Assembly: GCF_018141445.1 (NCBI RefSeq)
Contig: NZ_CP058649.1
Span: 2,127,001-2,191,000 of the forward strand
DNA from: Vallitalea pronyensis
GTDB lineage: Bacteria > Bacillota > Clostridia > Lachnospirales > Vallitaleaceae
Length of the DNA stretch: 64,000 nt
Reading direction: 5' to 3'
This document shows, piece after piece, positions 44,668 through 53,364 of this stretch (position 1 is its first letter; each line of letters opens with the position of its first letter). The notes under the pieces were generated by a model. It was not told where the DNA came from and ran no database searches. It saw nothing but the letters and a program-made list of their open reading frames with translations. The position numbers and the translations under genes are program-made.

Positions 44668-46612
44668 AGACTTTCTATTCTTGGCATCCAAGGTCTTTGC
44701 GTTTGTCCTAGCAGTTGGTTGTGCCGCCTCATCCATTACCATATGTGTGGATTTATTCATAACCTATGATAACCGTATACGCAGCAGCTTGTTTAGTGAG
44801 AATTATTTTACGACACCAGCATTTGAAAACGACATGATAGGTCTTCAGGATATTTTGGGTAAATACTTCTTTCCTAAATATTATCATCATGATAATCCGA
44901 ATAAAGGATTTAAGGCTTTACATCAATCATCTAAATTAGCCATGGAATCTTATCCTGAATTATACATGGATTTAAATACAGACTTAAATAATGAATTAAA
45001 CAGTAAAGGGTATGGTGGTATTGATTATTGTTACTACGATATCTTATCAAGAGGACCGTTGGATAAAGAAGCATATAGAAAATATCCAGCTTATGTGTTA
45101 ATGGATGGGACGGGTATTGAAGCGTACCCTATAGCTTTAGCGAAGCACCTTACCCCTCTAAACTGGATAAAGAGTGAAGCAAAATACGGCTATCATTTGT
45201 ATCTGGGATTTAAAGACGAATATATCCAATCCCGTACAGAAGACTCCGAAAAGGTACGACAAGCTGTATATGTGCGTTTAGGATATACAGTTGGATTAAT
45301 GCTTTTGGGTGTTTTAGCAGTCCTCTATCTTATGAAATACTGTGGCAAAAGAACCTTTGATGACCAGGAACGATCACTATTTGGTATGGACAAACTCTAT
45401 AATGATATAAATATTATCATTATGTTTGTTGCTATGTATATGTGGGTTAGAATTACTTTTGCATTGTTCAAAATGAAGGTTAAGATGCCCATTGAAGTTT
45501 TCCTAGAATCCATGATAATAAGTGCTGTGTTACTGACTTTATTTTTAGGATTATGCCGTCATAAGAAACATAAAACTTTGTTTAAACATACAGCCATTTA
45601 TCGGATCTTCAAATGGTGTCAACATATTATTCAAAACAGTTATCATCAAGGCAACGTAGGGAAGAAAGTAACCATGATGGTAGTAGGGTACTCTCTTCTA
45701 CTTATTGTGACCCTGCCCATTTTTCCAATAACCATTTTTATAGGTTTACGTATCATTGGTAATAGAGTAAAAGACTATAATCATATACGACAAGAAATTG
45801 AAGCCCTGAAAGAAGGGGCTGCAACGGGGCAAATTGATATCAAAACCCGGGGGGAAATGAAAAATCTAGCGGATGATGTGAACAGCATTCGTCAAGGGTT
45901 CAATCTTGCTATGGAAAATGAAATGAAAAGTGAACGGATGAAAACAGAACTCATTACCAACGTATCCCATGATCTTAGGACGCCTTTAACGTCTATTATT
46001 ACATTCACAGATTTGTTAAAACATGATAAAGATGAAGAGAACAAAGAAAAACATATTATTACCATTGAGAAAAAAGCCCATCAGCTAAAAAAATTGACAG
46101 ATGACTTATTTGAAGCAGCAAAAGCTTCCAGCGGAAATATGACGGTTAACCGGACGAATATTAACATGTTGGCACTTATCAATCAAGCCATGGGGGAATT
46201 ACATGAGCGCATTGAGGAGAAAAACCTTATCATGGTTCTAGAACATATGGAGCCCATAGAGGTGATGGGGGATGGACGTTTGCTATGGCGCGTTGTGGAG
46301 AACCTTTTCTCCAATATCATGAAATATGCCCTTAATCAGTCAAGGGTGTATATTGATATTACCCATCATGAACAGTGGGTCGCCATATGCTTTAAAAACA
46401 TATCAGCTTATCGTCTTAATGTGCCGGCAGAAGAATTGATGGAACGTTTTAAAAGAGGGGATGCTTCAAGGAGCACAGAAGGAACGGGACTTGGTTTATC
46501 CATTGTTAAGAGCCTTATGGAAGTTCAAGGAGGAAGCTTTCATATTCATATTGATGGGGATCTATTCAAAGCAACCATTCAATTGCCAACACACCATGAC
46601 ATAAATCCTTAA
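44642..46612 (+). CDS. VanS-like sensor histidine kinase
   Basis: Membrane histidine kinase of 656 residues, partner of the preceding regulator. A first membrane helix (about 13-35), an extracellular region (about 36-210), then several further helices (about 213-232, 255-275, 282-300 and 350-372) give an unusually rich membrane part. The HAMP-like linker leads to the H-box ITNVSHDLRTPLTSII (His about 443) and the ATPase domain with VVENLFSNIMKYA (N box) and GTGLGLSIVKSL (G box). The start is TTG at 44642, overlapping the regulator gene. A later TTG (44654) is possible. The VanW gene follows, suggesting cell-envelope stress as signal. Confidence 0.92.
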   Translation: MAIKLKKYKDFLFLASKVFAFVLAVGCAASSITICVDLFITYDNRIRSSLFSENYFTTPAFENDMIGLQDILGKYFFPKYYHHDNPNKGFKALHQSSKLAMESYPELYMDLNTDLNNELNSKGYGGIDYCYYDILSRGPLDKEAYRKYPAYVLMDGTGIEAYPIALAKHLTPLNWIKSEAKYGYHLYLGFKDEYIQSRTEDSEKVRQAVYVRLGYTVGLMLLGVLAVLYLMKYCGKRTFDDQERSLFGMDKLYNDINIIIMFVAMYMWVRITFALFKMKVKMPIEVFLESMIISAVLLTLFLGLCRHKKHKTLFKHTAIYRIFKWCQHIIQNSYHQGNVGKKVTMMVVGYSLLLIVTLPIFPITIFIGLRIIGNRVKDYNHIRQEIEALKEGAATGQIDIKTRGEMKNLADDVNSIRQGFNLAMENEMKSERMKTELITNVSHDLRTPLTSIITFTDLLKHDKDEENKEKHIITIEKKAHQLKKLTDDLFEAAKASSGNMTVNRTNINMLALINQAMGELHERIEEKNLIMVLEHMEPIEVMGDGRLLWRVVENLFSNIMKYALNQSRVYIDITHHEQWVAICFKNISAYRLNVPAEELMERFKRGDASRSTEGTGLGLSIVKSLMEVQGGSFHIHIDGDLFKATIQLPTHHDINP

Positions 46613-46742
46613 TAAAGATTTAATAATCGTTAATTTGAATAGGCTATGGAGCTGTGCTAGTATTTAGAAAAGGACTTTTATAAGTCTAGATTTAAATAGA
46701 GCAGAGGGTTAACAATGAGGCGTTATTAATGAGGGTGATTAT

Positions 46743-47585
46743 ATGTCAAGAAAGTTATTTTGTCAACTATGTCCACTAACTTATAAACTATCCGTATTAA
46801 AGGGAAGAGGGTTAAGGCGATTACAGTGGTTTATGTCCAGAAAGAAGTATGTGGATACATTCATGGAAGAACCACTACCAGAACGAATATATCAGCACAA
46901 ATCATTGATAAGACGAAAACTGGGTCAGGTGGATATGGTTTTGCAAGATAATAAAGCCATTAATTTAAAGCTGGCAGCACCTTGTGTGAATGGGGTGATC
47001 CTGAAACCGGGACAGCAGTTTTCTTTTTGGAAGTTAGTGGGTAATTGTACCGAATCAAAAGGTTACCAGGAGGGATTAATTATAAAAGGAGGTGAAATGC
47101 ATCAAGGTATTGGAGGTGGTATGTGCCAATTTACTAATCTGATTCACTGGATGGCACTTCACAGTCCACTAACCATTGTGGAACACCACCATCACCATCA
47201 TATGGATATGTTTCCAGATTTTGGAAGACAAGTTCCCTTTGGTACAGGTACATCCATTATGTATAATTATCTGGATTACCAATTATTAAATGAAACGGAA
47301 CACACGTTTCAATTATTATGCCATACCACCGATGATTATTTGTGTGGTGAATTAAGATGTGATGAACCATTAGCATACAGTTATCATATCGTTGAAGAAA
47401 ATAGCTACTTTGAACAAATAGGTGACGATTATTATCGACATAACGAAATCTATCAAAATAAGATTAATAAAAATACAGGTAGTCTAGTTAGTCATCTATT
47501 ACTGACTAAAAATCATGCCAAAGTTTTATACGATGTTTCTTACATTGAGCCTAATCGGATAAAGAGCATGAAGGAAACCAGCTAA
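46743..47585 (+). CDS. VanW family protein with natural hexahistidine
   Basis: Protein of 280 residues. The VanW core reads GVILKPGQQFSFWKLVGNCTESKGYQEGL and GIGGGMCQFTNLIHWMALHS, followed by VEHHHHHHMDMFPDFGRQVPFGTG. Here the usual His-containing motif is expanded to six consecutive His. No signal peptide is seen. VanW occurs in some glycopeptide-resistance clusters but is widespread without them, and its function is unknown. The vanHAX genes are absent. It follows a VanRS-like pair by 130 bp, possibly with its own promoter. Confidence 0.92.
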   Translation: MSRKLFCQLCPLTYKLSVLKGRGLRRLQWFMSRKKYVDTFMEEPLPERIYQHKSLIRRKLGQVDMVLQDNKAINLKLAAPCVNGVILKPGQQFSFWKLVGNCTESKGYQEGLIIKGGEMHQGIGGGMCQFTNLIHWMALHSPLTIVEHHHHHHMDMFPDFGRQVPFGTGTSIMYNYLDYQLLNETEHTFQLLCHTTDDYLCGELRCDEPLAYSYHIVEENSYFEQIGDDYYRHNEIYQNKINKNTGSLVSHLLLTKNHAKVLYDVSYIEPNRIKSMKETS

Positions 47586-47708
47586 GGATTGGATAAAATA
47601 GACGGATGATCTGTTCATGAATAGGATAATAGTAACCATGGAATGATTCTCTTCTTGGATACGTTTATGATATGAAGCAGTTCATAAAATATAGATTACT
47701 TTCTCAAC

Positions 47709-47737
47709 TTGTATCGCACTAGCTTACATGGTATACT
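47709..47737 (+). promoter_or_regulatory. Promoter upstream of the MFS leader ORF
   Basis: TTGTAT (47709-47714), a 17-bp spacer and TATACT (47732-47737). Transcription would start near 47744, just before the ribosome site of the short leader frame. Confidence 0.6.
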
Positions 47738-47766
47738 ATAAAAAATAATAAAAGGAGATGGTATAG

Positions 47767-47787
47767 ATGGCCCGAGGCAGACCTTAA
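47767..47787 (+). CDS. Six-residue leader peptide MARGRP (or start of a broken 26-codon ORF)
   Basis: AAAGGAG (47751-47757) precedes ATG by 9 bases. The frame reads M-A-R-G-R-P then TAA (47785). The same frame then stays open to 47845, with YLLYYPGNGPPLFVLKHKR. It may be an attenuator leader: R-G-R fits the basic-x-basic motif known for macrolide-dependent stalling, and the exporter gene is next. Alternatively it is a small protein with a nonsense codon at position 7. Confidence 0.5.
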   Translation: MARGRP

Positions 47788-47812
47788 TACCTACTTTATT
47801 ACCCAGGAAATG

Positions 47813-47860
47813 GTCCACCTTTATTTGTCTTAAAACATAAGAGATAAACATAAGGAGGAC
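47813..47860 (+). promoter_or_regulatory. Hairpin that can mask the MFS ribosome site
   Basis: GTCCACCTT (47813-47821) can pair with AAGGAGGAC (47852-47860), which is the ribosome site of the MFS gene, with a single mismatch. CCACCTTT can also pair partly with the leader ribosome site upstream. This gives the alternative-pairing logic of translational attenuation. It was read by eye and not folded. Confidence 0.45.
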
Positions 47861-47864
47861 ACAT

Positions 47865-49046
47865 ATGAACAACAACCATAATATTATAAAAATATATTTG
47901 TATACCCTTTTTCATAGCTTTATTTTGGCTTACGTTATCGAAAGGCTTTTTTGGGCAAGTCGTGGTATAAGCATTGAACAAGTGGTATGGATTGAGATTA
48001 TTTATTCCGTAGTGGTGATGGTGTTTGAGCTACCAACAGGCATGCTGGCTGACCGTTTTTCTAGGACAACATTTATTAGGATTGATGCGTTACTAGCCAT
48101 TGTGGAATTTGTGATCATTATCTTTGCCACCAATTTTTGGCATTTTGCATTGGCCATTGTTTTATCAGCCATTGGTCATGCCTTTCAAAGTGGTGCCCAT
48201 CACGCATTTATATACGATACACTACGAGCAAGCGATAAAATAAGTCATTTTGAAAAAGTTCTTGGCAGGGTGAGAGCCATTGAATACCTAGGGGTCATGA
48301 TAAGTGGCTTATTAGGTGCATTGGTGGCAGCTAAGTTTCAGTATGTTACCACGTATTGGATTTCATTAGGTAGTGTGATTGTAGCATTTATTATCACCTT
48401 GACATTAAAAGAAGTGCCAAAAAGTCAAGAACAAGCCGCACAGCCTACTTGGTCTAAAAAAGATTGGTCTCAGGTATGGACATTTATGCTAAGCAAGAAG
48501 CATATACGTTACATCACATTGATTGGTATCATGAGTGGTGGTGTTATTGTATATCTTGATGAGTTTTGGCAGCTTTATATGCAAGCCATTGATATACCTG
48601 TTATTTATTTTGGCATCATCAACGTCTTTGGATTTGGTGCAGTGGTAATCGGTAGTATACGAGCAACATCACTAAAAGAAAAGTTTGGTTTTCATTCAAT
48701 GATACGATTTGCAATGACCATGATTACCATAGGATTTCTATGGCTAGCCTTATATCATCATTGGTTCAGTATTTTTGCAGTGATGCTTATCTATTTTGCA
48801 TCCGCTGTCATAGAACCTCTTATTTATGGTTATTTACATGACCATGCCATTGAACAATACCGAGCAACCATTGAATCAGCCTACTCTTTACTGAGTCGAT
48901 TGGCAGTAGCCCTTATCGGATTACCTTTTGGTTACTTGGCTACCCACTATACTATTTTTAGTGGATTTATGTACTTGGCAGTGGTATTAACCCTTTTAAA
49001 AATGCTTACAGTTGTATTAGGAAGAAAACTAACAACCCAAGTGTAA
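47865..49046 (+). CDS. Major facilitator superfamily exporter
   Basis: Membrane transporter of 393 residues with about 12 hydrophobic helices. The motif between helices 2 and 3, ELPTGMLADRFSRTTFI, is the MFS motif A-like loop typical of drug:H+ antiporters. A central cytoplasmic loop near residues 185-205 is rich in Lys/Gln/Trp. The ribosome site AAGGAGGACACAT is strong but can be masked by an upstream hairpin. Position behind a short Arg-containing leader frame suggests drug-inducible efflux. The substrate is unknown. Confidence 0.88.
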   Translation: MNNNHNIIKIYLYTLFHSFILAYVIERLFWASRGISIEQVVWIEIIYSVVVMVFELPTGMLADRFSRTTFIRIDALLAIVEFVIIIFATNFWHFALAIVLSAIGHAFQSGAHHAFIYDTLRASDKISHFEKVLGRVRAIEYLGVMISGLLGALVAAKFQYVTTYWISLGSVIVAFIITLTLKEVPKSQEQAAQPTWSKKDWSQVWTFMLSKKHIRYITLIGIMSGGVIVYLDEFWQLYMQAIDIPVIYFGIINVFGFGAVVIGSIRATSLKEKFGFHSMIRFAMTMITIGFLWLALYHHWFSIFAVMLIYFASAVIEPLIYGYLHDHAIEQYRATIESAYSLLSRLAVALIGLPFGYLATHYTIFSGFMYLAVVLTLLKMLTVVLGRKLTTQV

Positions 49047-49065
49047 ATTTAATAGAATGAACATA

Positions 49066-49101
49066 AACGTGTTAATGAACGCTTTCATTAACACGTTTTT
49101 T
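49066..49101 (+). terminator. Terminator after the MFS gene
   Basis: A perfect 14-bp stem (49066-49079 with 49084-49097, arm AACGTGTTAATGAA) and a following T-run. It abuts the REP-like cluster. Confidence 0.9.
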
Positions 49102-49102
49102 A

Positions 49103-49251
49103 TGACAAGGGGACGTTTCGTTTGTCATCCTTATGACAAGGGGACGTTTCGTTTGTCATCCTTATGCCACAAAAATCTGACAAGGGGACGTTTCGCGTGT
49201 CATGCCTTCGCACAAAACATGACAAACGAAACGTCCCCTTGTCAGATTTTT
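49103..49251. repeat. REP-like cluster: three direct copies and one inverted copy
   Basis: A 25-bp unit (starting TGACAAGGGGACGTTTCG, ending TTTGTCA) occurs at 49103-49127, 49134-49158 and 49178-49202 (variant with CGCG). It is inverted at 49220-49244. Each unit is itself bounded by TGACA/TGTCA. Copies 3 and 4 form a long hairpin (arms about 49173-49196 and 49227-49250) ending in a T-run. From memory, similar GGGGACG repeats are spread by REP-associated tyrosine transposases. No transposase gene is in the window. Confidence 0.8.
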
Positions 49252-49577
49252 TCTAAAGTAAATTAACCCAAATGTGTTTTATCATGCTATAATATAATGG
49301 GGTTATGGGAAGATTATAACAGACTTTATATAATACACAGTAATCGTTAAAGAAGTTTTATCTTAGGATCAAAAGACTCTATAATGCTCTAATTATATCA
49401 TTTAAAAGATATCCACCAGAAATAGTATGTTAATTTACGTAACATAACAAAGTGTTGACAACAGTCACTGTGTGAACGTTAGCAATTCCAGAAACGTTAT
49501 GCAAAATGGTTATTTTTTGTTTAGATGATGTTTGCAAAAGTAATATTAATAGTTTCAGATTAGGAAGGAGTATACAA

Positions 49578-50207
49578 ATGAAAAATGTGAAAGATTTTTG
49601 GGATAAAATAGCCAAAAATTATGACAAACAAGCTGATTATAAATACGGTGAAACATATAGTAAAACAATTGAACTTACAAAAAAATACTTATCAAATACA
49701 GATATTGTTTTTGATTATGGATGTGGAACAGGTATAACCACAGTTGAGTTATCCAATTGTGTAGATAAAATACATGCGATTGATATATCGGAAAATATGA
49801 TTGGCGTTGCTAATAACAAAACTTGGGAAAAAAATATACCAAATATTCAGTTTGAAGTTACAAGTATTTTCAATAAAAAAATAGAAAAAAATTATTATGA
49901 TGTTGTATTGGCTTTTAATATTTTGCACTTTATTAAAGATATTGATAAAGTGATTCAACGTATTAATGCATTACTTAAACCCAATGGAATATTTATTTCA
50001 GCAACCGATTGTCTTGGAGAAAAAAAGACGTCTATGATAATAATTCAATCTTTATTAAGTAGAATAGGATTACTACCATATATGAAAAAGTATAAGATAT
50101 CTGAATTAGAAGAAAAAGTTCAAAAAGGAAATTTCTCTATTATAGAAACTAATAATTTATATAGCTCTCCACCAAATTATTACATAGTAGCCAGAAAAAA
50201 TGGTTAA
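49578..50207 (+). CDS. Class I SAM-dependent methyltransferase
   Basis: Predicted methyltransferase of 209 residues. Motif I is VFDYGCGTGITTVEL, then the acidic strand IHAIDISENMIGVA, the post-II strand YYDVVLAFNILHFI and the GIFISATDCLGEK segment. The pattern is that of UbiE/COQ5-like small-molecule methyltransferases. ATG at 49578 has AGGAAGGAG upstream. The longer frame from 49506 lacks a ribosome site. The gene is notably more AT-rich than its neighbours and sits between two REP-like clusters (49103-49251 and 50466-50549), which suggests a transferred segment. The substrate is unknown. Confidence 0.85.
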   Translation: MKNVKDFWDKIAKNYDKQADYKYGETYSKTIELTKKYLSNTDIVFDYGCGTGITTVELSNCVDKIHAIDISENMIGVANNKTWEKNIPNIQFEVTSIFNKKIEKNYYDVVLAFNILHFIKDIDKVIQRINALLKPNGIFISATDCLGEKKTSMIIIQSLLSRIGLLPYMKKYKISELEEKVQKGNFSIIETNNLYSSPPNYYIVARKNG

Positions 50208-50270
50208 ATGTTTACTTCTCATAATCAAAGAGTTGATAATATACTTAGAAATGCTTATAATGCTATACCC

Positions 50271-50299
50271 AAGGAAATCTTTAATAGGTTTCCTTTTTT
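50271..50299 (+). terminator. Terminator after the methyltransferase gene
   Basis: AAGGAAA (50271-50277) pairs with TTTCCTT (50289-50295), followed by T-rich sequence. Confidence 0.75.
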
Positions 50300-50465
50300 A
50301 ATGTAAAAAATAGTTACAACGGTCATTATTATGAACTATGTGGAAGGAAAATTAATATAAGAATACACTTTCAAACATACGAGTCAGGTGGTCTCAAAAT
50401 GTACAGTGAGAAAGAAGACTTATATCTGGAGAAGGGACGGTAACAACCCATCGTTTCAAAGAATG

Positions 50466-50549
50466 AATCTGACAAGGGGACGTTTCCTTTGTCATACTCA
50501 TCTCTCAACAGGCACAAAACATGACAAACGAAACGTCCCCTTGTCAGAT
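50466..50549. repeat. Second REP-like inverted pair
   Basis: One unit at 50470-50494 (variant TTTCCTTTGTCA) faces an inverted unit at 50522-50546. The inverted copy and its flank (ACAAAACATGACAAACGAAA) are the same as in the cluster at 49210-49232, so the two clusters share a recent origin. Confidence 0.8.
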
Positions 50550-50577
50550 TGATGGCCCAAAAACCAGATTTAATGGG

Positions 50578-50621
50578 TTGCAAGAATAACATACCGATGG
50601 TATAATTATACCATTGGTATG
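50578..50621 (+). promoter_or_regulatory. Promoter with 32-bp palindromic operator
   Basis: TTGCAA (50578-50583), a 17-bp spacer and TATAAT (50601-50606) form a strong promoter. A 32-bp inverted repeat (50590-50621, left arm CATACCGATGGTATAA, one mismatched pair) is centred on the -10, as expected for a repressor site that blocks polymerase. It precedes the hydrolase at 50650. Confidence 0.75.
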
Positions 50622-50649
50622 TTATGTGAATATGAAAGGAGTTGATACC

Positions 50650-51780
50650 ATGAAGCATGATTTTCCTATAGGTTATCATGATTTCCATACGGATAAACTG
50701 TTGAATTTTCAATTAAACAGGTGGTTTTCAACAGGTTTGTTAGGATATGATGCTATTAAAAAAGTTGGACAAGAGATTACAGATTTTAAGGATTCAAAAA
50801 GGGTTTTCAAAGTATTAGGAGAGGAAGCCAATCAGGGAGGACAATGGCTGACAGGTGCTACGTATCTTCGGGCTGCTGAATTCTTCTCATTAGGGAATGA
50901 TCCAGACAAAAGTGAGCTCTATACTGTATGTATCAATGCTTATCAAAAAGCTTATGCCGATGAACCCATTCATTATGAAAAGGTTCCCTATGGTGAAGGC
51001 TATTTGCCTGTTATGCGGATGATGACACTACAGCCCAGCAAAGGGTGGGTTGTATTACATGGGGGATATGATTCTTTCATACAAGAGCTTTATCCATTTT
51101 CCAAGACTTTTTTGGATGCAGGGTACAATGTGATCATGTTTGAAGGTCCGGGACAAGGTGGTGCCCTTAATACCTACGGTATGGTCTTGACTCACCAGTG
51201 GGAAAAACCTGTTTCGGCAGTACTTGATTACTATCGTTTAGACCGTGTCATCTTAATTGGCATATCCTTAGGTGGCTACTTGGCTGCTCGTGCTGCGGCT
51301 TATGAAAAAAGAATTGGTCAAGTGGTGTTGTATGATATTGTTTATGATTTTTACCAAGCTTTTTTGAGTAAGTTTCCTAGACACTTTCAGGAAAGTTTAG
51401 TTAACGCCATGGGGTCTGAAGAAAGTCCTTTTTGGAAAGAAGCAGAAGCTCAGCTATCGGGTAATCTTTTTTTACATTGGTTAATCCTTCAAGGCTATCA
51501 TGTGTTTGGTGTCCATTCCATATGGCAGTACCTGAGCACCATGCAACTGTATCATACACGAGACCTATCCAAACATATCAAGCAGGATGTTCTACTGTTG
51601 GCAGGAGAAGAGGATATCTATACCCCATTTTTTGATGAACAAAAGGCTGCGTTAACACATGCAAAATCGGTTACAGGTAGAATATTTACTAAAAGTGAAT
51701 CAGCTTCCCATCATTGTCAAGTAGGCAATATTGGTCTTGCTTTAGATTACATCATGGCATGGATTGAATCAAAAAGGTAA
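50650..51780 (+). CDS. Alpha/beta hydrolase, FrsA/dienelactone-hydrolase-like
   Basis: Predicted serine hydrolase of 376 residues. An N-terminal helical cap (about 1-120) is followed by a catalytic fold with GWVVLHGGYDSFIQEL, FEGPGQGG, the nucleophile elbow LIGISLGGYLAAR, VLLLAGEEDIYTPFF (acid) and SASHHCQVGN (His). The overall layout resembles FrsA-like esterases and C-C bond hydrolases acting on aromatic breakdown products. ATG at 50650 follows AAAGGAG. It is monocistronic, between a palindromic operator and a terminator, so it is probably induced by its substrate. Confidence 0.85.
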   Translation: MKHDFPIGYHDFHTDKLLNFQLNRWFSTGLLGYDAIKKVGQEITDFKDSKRVFKVLGEEANQGGQWLTGATYLRAAEFFSLGNDPDKSELYTVCINAYQKAYADEPIHYEKVPYGEGYLPVMRMMTLQPSKGWVVLHGGYDSFIQELYPFSKTFLDAGYNVIMFEGPGQGGALNTYGMVLTHQWEKPVSAVLDYYRLDRVILIGISLGGYLAARAAAYEKRIGQVVLYDIVYDFYQAFLSKFPRHFQESLVNAMGSEESPFWKEAEAQLSGNLFLHWLILQGYHVFGVHSIWQYLSTMQLYHTRDLSKHIKQDVLLLAGEEDIYTPFFDEQKAALTHAKSVTGRIFTKSESASHHCQVGNIGLALDYIMAWIESKR

Positions 51781-51784
51781 CGAA

Positions 51785-51825
51785 AAGAAGTATCTGCATA
51801 CGAAAAGATTGGCAGATACTTCTTT
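51785..51825 (+). terminator. Terminator after the hydrolase gene
   Basis: A perfect 13-bp stem AAGAAGTATCTGC/GCAGATACTTCTT (51785-51797 with 51812-51824) followed by T-rich sequence. Confidence 0.9.
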
Positions 51826-51983
51826 TTGGTTTTAATAAGATCGTTTCTGAATTAGCATATGAAATAGAAGCGTTCACATTTTGTTAATGATAGCTCTCTT
51901 AACGGAAAGCCCATATATGAAACGAAGCGTAGTCTCTTTAATTTAAATCTTCAAAAGTAACATATAGCGTTTTTTAGTCAATA

Positions 51984-53264
51984 TCATGAAGTAGCTTCTT
52001 GAGAAGGTGATGGTGTATAATATTTTCTTGCATATAAACTGGGTGTATAGCCGGTAAATTTTTTAAAAACAGTGGAAAAATAGTTGGTGGAATCAAAGCC
52101 TACCATCAAGGCTATATCAGTAATGGTATACGTTGTACGCTTAATCAGTTGAGTAGCTTGCTCAATCCGGTATTGATTCAGGTATTGTTTTAGAGGCATC
52201 TTATATTCCTGTTTAAACTGAGTGGAAAGATAAGTTTCATTCATGGGTATACTGGCGGCTATGTCTGATAAAAGGATGTTATTCATGTAATGGGTATGTA
52301 TGTATTCCAGAGCTAATAGGATATTGGGAGAGAGATTCATGGTTTGGTGATCACGAATGGTCTCGTAGAAACGCTCTAGGATACTTTCGCCAAAAGAGAG
52401 TAGATGGCTGTATTTATTGTATTGTTCAAGTTCAAGTATATTTTGATTAGCTATTTGTTGAAGGGCCGTACCCATGGCTTTAAAGTGGTTGGATAAATGA
52501 TATTGCACCATAATGATAAGGCTCACAAACTGATATTTCAACAGTTTAAAGGGACACTGGTTCGAGCATGGAAGCTTAAAAAATGTCTGTAATGTTTTAT
52601 AAGTATTCAGTGCTTTTTTTATATCTTTGCTAATAAGGTGCTTACTGATTTGCTCAATAACAGGTAAGTTAATGAAGCCATCTGTATACTGAAAACAAGC
52701 CATGGAAAGGCTTTTTGCCCATTTTGTATCGTGCATGGCAGTCGTTGGCTGAAAATGCTGTTGACCAATGTAGATGCTGTGGGACATGAGATGGTAAAAC
52801 AATTGTCCTAGATAATTAAGACGATCCCGATGTATATGCATCAATGATTGTATGGTCTGAAAGGACAAGTGGCCTAGGTTATGAAAAGTGGTTCGATGAA
52901 AAAAATCTTTTTTATCAATGGTTGTCATTTGCTCAATAAAAAACGGTTCTAAGAGAAAATAAGTTTTAAGTTCATCTTCTACGAATACTGGAGCAGCTAT
53001 GGTATAGAGAGCATCTGTGAGCTCAATAAGGAGAGAGTCTAAACGGGATAAAGGACAGTTAAAATGATGCAGGATTTTGTGACGTGACACATTGTTAAGC
53101 CATGGTGTCAGGTTCTTAAGGTCCGAACGTACGACCATATCCAGAGGTTGACCTATAGCATCATAAGCATAAGTTGAAAAGCCAGTTGTATAGTAATAGC
53201 TTTTTAGCAAGTGATTCAGGTGAGGGGAAATGATTTGGTTGTCTGATGATAAAAAAATACACAT
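51984..53264 (-). CDS. AraC-family regulator divergent from the nitrogenase-like operon
   Basis: Protein of about 426 residues. The C-terminal 100 residues are an AraC double helix-turn-helix (ILLSDIAASIPMNETYLSTQFKQEY, YTITDIALMVGFDSTNYFSTVFKKFTGYTPS). The long N-terminal region (about 1-300) is a helical/PAS-like sensor with no motif I can name. ATG at 53264 is preferred over 53276 because GGAGG lies 5 bases upstream. It is transcribed away from the flavodoxin-NifH-like operon across a 140-bp region with two Fur boxes. That is the arrangement of ligand-responsive activators of metallophore systems (PchR/YbtA logic). The role is inferred from position. Confidence 0.85.
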   Translation of the reverse strand: MCIFLSSDNQIISPHLNHLLKSYYYTTGFSTYAYDAIGQPLDMVVRSDLKNLTPWLNNVSRHKILHHFNCPLSRLDSLLIELTDALYTIAAPVFVEDELKTYFLLEPFFIEQMTTIDKKDFFHRTTFHNLGHLSFQTIQSLMHIHRDRLNYLGQLFYHLMSHSIYIGQQHFQPTTAMHDTKWAKSLSMACFQYTDGFINLPVIEQISKHLISKDIKKALNTYKTLQTFFKLPCSNQCPFKLLKYQFVSLIIMVQYHLSNHFKAMGTALQQIANQNILELEQYNKYSHLLSFGESILERFYETIRDHQTMNLSPNILLALEYIHTHYMNNILLSDIAASIPMNETYLSTQFKQEYKMPLKQYLNQYRIEQATQLIKRTTYTITDIALMVGFDSTNYFSTVFKKFTGYTPSLYARKYYTPSPSQEATS

Positions 53265-53281
53265 ATGAACCTCCATTTAAT

Positions 53282-53300
53282 GATAATGATAATTAATATC
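53282..53300. promoter_or_regulatory. Fur box 1 (17/19)
   Basis: GATAATGATAATTAATATC matches the 19-bp Fur consensus at 17 positions. It lies just upstream of the AraC start and should repress it when iron is ample. Confidence 0.75.
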
Positions 53301-53364
53301 ATAACACAAATACCTTAAAAGAACAAAAGAAATTAGATAAAATCCAAATATTTTACAAGCACAT

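Noticed and set aside
43978..47585. Glycopeptide resistance cluster
   Set aside because: VanRS-like genes and VanW are present, but ligase, dehydrogenase and dipeptidase genes (vanHAX) are absent.
49057..49266. Short plus-strand ORF after the MFS gene
   Set aside because: It runs through a terminator and the REP-like units, and its apparent repeats (TRGRF) come from those units.
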